Assembly (NCBI RefSeq): GCF_004138285.1
Contig: NZ_SCFN01000005.1
Location: 186,001-250,000, forward strand
Source of the DNA: Gottfriedia acidiceleris
Lineage (GTDB): Bacteria; Bacillota; Bacilli; Bacillales; Bacillaceae_G
Length of the DNA stretch: 64,000 bases
Direction: 5' to 3'
The stretch's first letter is position 1; each line of letters starts with the position of its first letter. Below the pieces are notes generated by a model, which was not told the origin of the DNA, did no database searches, and saw only the letters and a list, made by a program, of their open reading frames with translations. The translations under genes were made by a program, and so were the position numbers. This document shows positions 59,196 to 64,000 of this stretch, in pieces.

Positions 59196-60377
59196 ATGAA
59201 AAGAAAAAGTATAATCTTAATTCTTATTACAAGTTTACTTTTGGTGAGTTGTTCTAATTATAAAGAATTAAACAGTGTATCGATTGTGGTAGCTATGGGT
59301 GTTGATTATTTACCTAAAGATAATCAATACAATATGATTCTTCAAATCATTAATCCGAGTGCAATTGCCAGTATGACTGGTTCAATAGGTACACCAATTA
59401 TTTCGGTACAAGAAAAAGGTAGAACGATATCAGAGGCGGCCAGAAATGTTACAAAAAGTGTATCGCGATCAAATATATACTCTCATGTGGCTCTCGTTGT
59501 CATTGGTGAAAAATTAGCGAAAGAAAAATCATTGAACTTTATTTTTGATGTATTTGAGAGAGATTCTAAAATTCGTGTAAATATTCCAGTTATTATTGCA
59601 AGGAATGATAGCGTGTATAAAGTAATGAATAATTTACCAGCTCTTGATAAATTACCGGCTAAATCGATCTTAGGAAAAATTAAAAATACGTCTTCTCTTT
59701 TAGGAGAAAATCAATATATGCAAATGCGCCAAGTAATATCATCGCTTTCAAGTAGTGGTAGAGAACCTGTCATTAATGGTGTAACTTTAGAGCATGAAAC
59801 GAAGGAGTCTGAAACACTTGAAAATTTTTCAGATGTAAAATCATCCTATAACATGATTAATGGGCTAGGCGTTATAAAAAAAGGAAAGTTGGTAGGTTGG
59901 TTAGATGGTCCACCAGCTAAATCAGTACAAATGGTTGATAATGTAATAAAGGAAACAAATGTACAAGTAAAATGCCGCAAAAACGATTATGACTCGTTGG
60001 AGCTCACACGGGTGAAAACGGACACGAAGATTAAAATGAAAGATAAGGTACCACTCATTCACTTAAATGTAAAAGCTATAGCAATCATAGATGAAGTACT
60101 TTGTAATGACAATTTTGATAAAGCAAAAACGCTAAAAAAATATGAATTATTAAGCGAGAAAGCAATAAAGGATTCGCTTGAAAAGGGAATTAAAGAGGCA
60201 CAAGGATATGGCGCAGATATTTTTGGATTTGGAGAAAAACTACATTTATCAGAACCAAAGGTATTTAAAAAATATGAGAAAAACTGGAATGACAAATTTC
60301 AAAAGGCTAAAGTAAAAGTCGATGTTGATATTCAAATAAATAATGTAGGTATGAGAAAAAAAGCTTATCCATTTTAG
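59196..60377 (+). CDS. gerKC: Spore germination receptor subunit C (lipoprotein)
   Basis: 393 residues, GerAC/GerKC family. Lipoprotein signal with lipobox LLVSC (Cys19), then EKGRTISEAARNVTKSVSR and the C-terminal GADIFGFGEKLH motif of the family. Ribosome site GGAGAA overlaps the gerKA stop. Anchored outside the inner spore membrane with A and B subunits. Confidence 0.93.
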   Translation: MKRKSIILILITSLLLVSCSNYKELNSVSIVVAMGVDYLPKDNQYNMILQIINPSAIASMTGSIGTPIISVQEKGRTISEAARNVTKSVSRSNIYSHVALVVIGEKLAKEKSLNFIFDVFERDSKIRVNIPVIIARNDSVYKVMNNLPALDKLPAKSILGKIKNTSSLLGENQYMQMRQVISSLSSSGREPVINGVTLEHETKESETLENFSDVKSSYNMINGLGVIKKGKLVGWLDGPPAKSVQMVDNVIKETNVQVKCRKNDYDSLELTRVKTDTKIKMKDKVPLIHLNVKAIAIIDEVLCNDNFDKAKTLKKYELLSEKAIKDSLEKGIKEAQGYGADIFGFGEKLHLSEPKVFKKYEKNWNDKFQKAKVKVDVDIQINNVGMRKKAYPF

Positions 60378-60394
60378 AAAAGAAGGGAATGCTA

Positions 60395-61507
60395 ATGAAT
60401 CGAAAATTATCAATTGGTGCCTACCAATTCTTTAGTATTATATATTTATTTGAAATGGGGAGCGCCACATTAGTAGGACTTGCATCTGGAGCAATGCAGG
60501 ATGCTTGGATTAGTGTTTTAATAGCTTTGACTACTGGATGCTTACTATTTTGTGTTTACATTAAATTATTTGAACTGTATCCTGAATTACCATTTACTAG
60601 ATATGTTCAATCTATTTTAGGGAAGTTTGCAGGCAAAATACTAGCAATGGTTTATATTATCTATTTTATTTATATTGGAGCACGAGTTCTTAGAGACTTT
60701 GAAGAATTACTAGTGATTACACTTTACAATGCCTCCTCACTTATTTCAATCGGTATATTATTTATGTTTTTATGTATGTATGCAATCTTTAAAGGCTTTG
60801 AAGTATTCGGTAGAGTATGTGAGTTTCTGTTTTTCGTAATCCTCGCCATAACGGTAACAATTATTGGTTTTGAAGTAATTGCTGGTTTAATAAAAACTGA
60901 TAATTTAAGACCCGTACTAGAGACCGGGTGGAAAAGAGTTATAAAAGAGGCTTATCCTTTGACTGTTACATTTCCATTTGGTGAAATGGTTGTATTTACA
61001 ATGCTTTTGCCTTATTTAAAGAAACCAGATTATGCATGGAAAGTCGGCATTCCTGGATTAATCTTTGCAGGTCTGGTTTTAACGTTAGTAACAATGATTA
61101 ATATTTGCGTTTTAGGGGCAAACACAGTGGTGAGAGCTACTTATCCTATATTAACTGCAATTAGTTATATTAATATTGCTGATTTTATTCAAAGACTCGA
61201 TTCAGTCGTTGTCATTCTTATCGCTATAGGAGGATTTATTAAGATAACGATTTTTTTCTTTTGTGCTATCGTTGGAGCGGCAGATTTATTTAAAGTGAAA
61301 AAAACTGATACACTTACTTATCCAATTGCAGTAATTATATTAATTTGTTCCGTATGGATGGCACCTGATTATTTAGAGCACTATAAAGAAGGGTTCGACA
61401 TTGTGCCTTACTATTTACACATACCTTTACAAATCATTATTCCTACTGTTTTGTTGGTTATTGCAATCATCCAAAAAAAAGCAAAAACAAAAGAGAATGC
61501 AGCATAG
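60395..61507 (+). CDS. gerKB: Spore germination receptor subunit B
   Basis: 370 residues, ten helices, APC-superfamily-like GerB subunit thought to bind germinant. N-terminal LSIGAYQFFSIIYLFEMGSA and central PLTVTFPFGEMVVFTMLLPYL match the family. ATG 60395 follows AGAAGGG at 7 nt; ATG 60389 is too near. Its last codons form the left arm of the shared terminator. Confidence 0.93.
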   Translation: MNRKLSIGAYQFFSIIYLFEMGSATLVGLASGAMQDAWISVLIALTTGCLLFCVYIKLFELYPELPFTRYVQSILGKFAGKILAMVYIIYFIYIGARVLRDFEELLVITLYNASSLISIGILFMFLCMYAIFKGFEVFGRVCEFLFFVILAITVTIIGFEVIAGLIKTDNLRPVLETGWKRVIKEAYPLTVTFPFGEMVVFTMLLPYLKKPDYAWKVGIPGLIFAGLVLTLVTMINICVLGANTVVRATYPILTAISYINIADFIQRLDSVVVILIAIGGFIKITIFFFCAIVGAADLFKVKKTDTLTYPIAVIILICSVWMAPDYLEHYKEGFDIVPYYLHIPLQIIIPTVLLVIAIIQKKAKTKENAA

Positions 61508-61535
61508 AAACTCTAACTGCATTCTCTTTATTTTT
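61492..61535. terminator. Bidirectional terminator between gerKB and the convergent small gene
   Basis: AGAGAATGCAG (inside gerKB) pairs with CTGCATTCTCT, then TTATTTTT; on the other strand TTTTGTTTTTGC follows. Confidence 0.85.
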
Positions 61536-61806
61536 AATTGGAATTATTTTGACCTGCACTTTGTTCCTGATTTCGTTTCTTTTTTAGTTTTTTCATATAC
61601 TCTAGGACGATTTTGGCAACGCCGAATGGTACCGTAAAAAAGAAAATTAATACATAATCTTCACCAACAAGTTCCGTTTTACTAAGTTTTATATTCGTTA
61701 GTAAGTGAGGAAATGCATCCCCATTATATAAATCGATTCCTTCCAATAAGCACATCTCTAGTATAAATAAACATAAAAAAACCCAAAACACCTTCAATGC
61801 CCTCAC
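61534..61806 (-). CDS. Small two-helix membrane protein, possible germination receptor D subunit
   Basis: Up to 90 residues. Two hydrophobic stretches (VFWVFLCLFILEMCLLEGI, about 6-24, and YVLIFFFTVPFGVAKIVLEY, about 52-71) and a Lys-rich then Asn/Gln tail. The outermost start is GTG 61806; TTG 61797 after GGGTGAGG is an alternative. Small two-helix D proteins occur in or next to germinant receptor operons (GerKD in B. subtilis), which fits this place, but no family motif was confirmed. Confidence 0.6.
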   Translation of the reverse strand: MRALKVFWVFLCLFILEMCLLEGIDLYNGDAFPHLLTNIKLSKTELVGEDYVLIFFFTVPFGVAKIVLEYMKKLKKKRNQEQSAGQNNSN

Positions 61807-61952
61807 CCCATTTATAATGACTAATTACTATTATTTTGGTATATGGTGGCAGTGATTATACGAAAAGTTAGGGAAACTTCAACAAAAGTCTATGAATTTT
61901 AATCTGAAAATTTAGTATATAATATAAGGAGTGTAAAAGGTGGGTGAGCTAA

Positions 61953-63221
61953 TTGATACAAATATTTAAAAACAAGAACTTTTCCTGGTTATTTTTAGCG
62001 AATTTTACTTCTCAGCTTGGTTCTGTAGTAGGGATGACAGCATTTATGTTGTACTTATTAAGAAAATTTTCAAGTCAGCCATACTATGCTACGATAACCG
62101 AGCTAATGTATACCCTACCAATGATCTTTGTATTCTTTTTAGTGGGTGTAGTAGCAGACCGTTTAAATCGAAAGAAAATAGCTGTTAATTGTGATTTTAT
62201 AAGTGCAGGTTTATCAATTATTCTACTAATAACGATTATGCAGGATTGGATTTACCTATCATTCGGAATTCTCTTTTTAAGAAGTGGCGTTTCGAAATTT
62301 TTCCAACCAGCTGAATCTTCTTTATTACAGGGGATAATAACAGAAGATCAATATGCAATATCAGCCGGTTTAAACCAGCTAGTTAGTAGCTTATTTATGC
62401 TTTTTGGCGGGGCAATTGGAACATTCATATTTTGGACACTGGGAGTAGAAGCAGCCATCATTATTGATATGATTTCTTTCATTGCATCGGGACTATTTAT
62501 TTTATTAGCAAAAATTTCAAAGGACATTACGAATCCAAATGGAGAGCACAAACTTAAAGATTTGAAATTTACCTTAGTCTTAAAGGATTTTAAAGAGGGA
62601 ATTTACTACATAATCAATCATTCATTACTTAGATCACTTTTATCTAGTTTCTTTTTATTTGGTGTAATTAATGGTGGATTCTCAGTTATGCCATCATTTA
62701 TTTTAAAATATAAACTGGCACCAGCTAACTATGAAGAAATGTTAATTTATATCGGAGTAGCCTTTGGTTCGGGCGTTTTAATTGGAAGTATAGTTGGATC
62801 AATGCTTACGAAGAAAATGCCACTACCATATATGATCATAATTGGGTTAATTATTTCTGGCTTATGTGTTATTGCTAGAGTTTTTTCTAATACTACTTAT
62901 GCTTATATCATTTGGCAATTCATAATCGGTTTGGCTTTACCTGTTATTAATATTGGTCTTGGTGGGTGGTTCCCTAAAATTGTTGAAAAGAAGATGATGG
63001 GAAGGGTTCAAGGTTGGATATCCCCCATTTCTTTATTCTCCCAAAGTATCACACTTGGATTAATTGCAGTTTTCTATCCATCAATTTTAAAAATTGAATG
63101 GCTTCATGCCATCGTAGGAGCTAGTTTGTCGATTGTTGGTATTTACTATTTATTTGTACTGCCTAAGTTTCTTAGAGCTGAGGCTATTAAAACCGTAGAG
63201 GTTGAGAAATCGGTAAATTAA
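61953..63221 (+). CDS. Major facilitator superfamily transporter
   Basis: 422 residues with twelve predicted helices; MFS motif A region GVVADRLNRKKIAVNCDF at about 65-82, and a large central loop near 205-225. Resembles the EntS/MFS_3 exporters, including macrolide-type pumps. TTG start after GGTGGGTGAG; no nearby ATG fits. Substrate unknown. No regulator adjoins. Confidence 0.85.
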   Translation: MIQIFKNKNFSWLFLANFTSQLGSVVGMTAFMLYLLRKFSSQPYYATITELMYTLPMIFVFFLVGVVADRLNRKKIAVNCDFISAGLSIILLITIMQDWIYLSFGILFLRSGVSKFFQPAESSLLQGIITEDQYAISAGLNQLVSSLFMLFGGAIGTFIFWTLGVEAAIIIDMISFIASGLFILLAKISKDITNPNGEHKLKDLKFTLVLKDFKEGIYYIINHSLLRSLLSSFFLFGVINGGFSVMPSFILKYKLAPANYEEMLIYIGVAFGSGVLIGSIVGSMLTKKMPLPYMIIIGLIISGLCVIARVFSNTTYAYIIWQFIIGLALPVINIGLGGWFPKIVEKKMMGRVQGWISPISLFSQSITLGLIAVFYPSILKIEWLHAIVGASLSIVGIYYLFVLPKFLRAEAIKTVEVEKSVN

Positions 63222-63231
63222 TAAATGGAAT

Positions 63232-63283
63232 AAAAAAGAGACAGATATACAAGGCGATTACCTGTTTTATATCTGTCTTTTTA
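63232..63283. terminator. Bidirectional terminator between the MFS and permease genes
   Basis: AAAAAG...ACAGATAT pairs with ATATCTGTCTTTTT, with a 2-nt bulge; T-runs occur on both strands. Confidence 0.85.
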
Positions 63284-63336
63284 TTTGGATTTGTATTTAT
63301 AAACTAACAATCTTTAAAAAAGTTTAAGCTAAATAA

Positions 63337-64000
63337 TTAAAGTGCTGATTTATTATTTGAATTATGTTTGTATAAAATCGATTTGCGACTTTTTTGGATC
63401 CAGTAACCAATTGATACTAATATTACCCACGGAACACCAATTTTCCAAGCTGAGTTCCAATCCGGTGAAAATGCCATTGTAATTAAAATACCACTTAGTA
63501 GTAGTATTCCGATCCATTGAAGAATTGGATAGAGCGGTGCTTTAACCGGTAATGGCTCTTTATAATGAAGATGAACAGTTTTTCTAAAACGAAGATGACT
63601 AATTAAAATCATAAGCCATACTAAAATTCCACCAAATATAGAGATACCAAATAATTTGTTAAATGTATCTGGGTAATATATAGACAATATACTTGCGATT
63701 AATACACCAGCACTTGAAATGAAAATTGCGGCTACTGGTGTCCCATTTTTAGATAATTTTCCTAAAGATTTCGGGGCATATTCTCCACGAGATAAGGAAA
63801 ATAACATACGTGATGTTAAGTATAAATTAGTATTCATACTTGATAACGCAGCGGTTAAGATAACGAAATTCATAATACCAGCTGCATATCTCACACCAGA
63901 ACTCTCGAAGACTTTGACGAATGGTGATCCAGATACCTCATGGGCACCTGCTTGCATCCAAGGAATAACGGCAACTATGATTCCTAACGATAGAATATAG
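63337..64000 (-). CDS. Amino acid permease, APC superfamily (5' end outside window)
   Basis: Visible C-terminal ~220 residues, about six helices, of an AAT-type proton symporter. VILTAALSSMNTNLYLTSRMLFSLSRGEYAPKSLGKLSKNGTPVAA (quoted in part: SSMNTNLYLTSRMLFSL, NGTPVAAI) is the family signature of helix 8 and following loop. The frame is open to the right edge (YILSLGIIVAVIPWM), so the gene starts outside. Amino acid specificity cannot be read from this part. Confidence 0.88.
   Translation of the reverse strand, partial: YILSLGIIVAVIPWMQAGAHEVSGSPFVKVFESSGVRYAAGIMNFVILTAALSSMNTNLYLTSRMLFSLSRGEYAPKSLGKLSKNGTPVAAIFISSAGVLIASILSIYYPDTFNKLFGISIFGGILVWLMILISHLRFRKTVHLHYKEPLPVKAPLYPILQWIGILLLSGILITMAFSPDWNSAWKIGVPWVILVSIGYWIQKSRKSILYKHNSNNKSAL

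Noticed and set aside
61401-61637. Plus-strand frame overlapping the gerKB end
   Set aside because: Out of frame with gerKB, no ribosome site, and lies across the bidirectional terminator.

Overview
The window is chromosomal, AT-rich DNA from an aerobic, endospore-forming member of the Bacillaceae. The sporulation genes spoIIR, spoIID, spoIIQ and spoIIID, a gerK-type germinant receptor, the F1Fo-ATPase operon, YwlE, Mbl and many TTG/GTG starts all point there. Gene order (murA2-glpX-rho-rpmE-tdk-prfA-prmC ... ywlC-mntP-ywlE-rpiB-ywlG-glyA ... upp ... atp ... nuo-ywzB-ywmB-murA1-spoIID ... spoIIQ-spoIIID-mbl) is the conserved Bacillus backbone. The presence of an 11-subunit nuo operon with an Ala/Lys-rich NuoC makes it look more like the B. 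cereus side than B. subtilis. I cannot name the species from sequence alone. No phage, IS transposase, CRISPR, rRNA or tRNA gene was seen.

Layout. 1-7.1 kb: murA2 (cut by the left edge), glpX, rho, L31 (type B), tdk, prfA, prmC. 7.2-9.0 kb: a tandem pair of RimK-type ATP-grasp ligases of unknown substrate sits between prmC and spoIIR. 9.4-15.8 kb: spoIIR with a sigma-F promoter, a GNAT-like protein, ywlC inside a DnaA-box cluster, mntP, ywlE, rpiB, ywlG and glyA with a PurR-type operator. 16-17.5 kb: a DoxX membrane protein behind two Rex-type operators, then upp. 17.7-24.6 kb: a deoxynucleoside-use cluster (deoR, deoC, cdd, nupC), an AmiS/UreI-like protein and a secreted subtilase lie between upp and atp. 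24.9-32.2 kb: atpZ-I-B-E-F-H-A-G-D-C. 32.5-35.8 kb: a TetR regulator divergent from an HlyD-like plus DHA2 efflux pair. 36.2-46.6 kb: nuoABCDHIJKLMN without nuoEFG. 46.7-55.5 kb: ywzB, ywmB, murA1, spoIID, an orphan peptide-binding lipoprotein on the minus strand behind a T-box leader, spoIIQ, spoIIID, mbl. 56-64 kb: UDP-glucose dehydrogenase, gerKA-KC-KB, a convergent two-helix protein that may be a receptor D subunit, an MFS transporter and an amino-acid permease cut by the right edge.

How parts fit. Two MurA paralogues feed peptidoglycan synthesis; Mbl, SpoIID and SpoIIQ act on the cell wall in growth or engulfment. SpoIIR (sigma-F) signals sigma-E activation, and spoIIID has a sigma-E-like promoter. 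NDH complex, ATP synthase and the Rex-controlled DoxX gene form the respiratory theme. Salvage genes upp, cdd, tdk, deoC and nupC form a second theme.

The least explained signals are: the ATP-grasp pair; two arrays of a 21-bp-period AACTGCAATTAA repeat lying 18 kb apart in opposite orientation, each between convergent genes; three clusters of DnaA boxes (10.7, 35.9, 52.8 kb); a leader reading as a tryptophan T-box on a lone oligopeptide-binding protein; and several GC-rich folded intergenic segments with no known identity.
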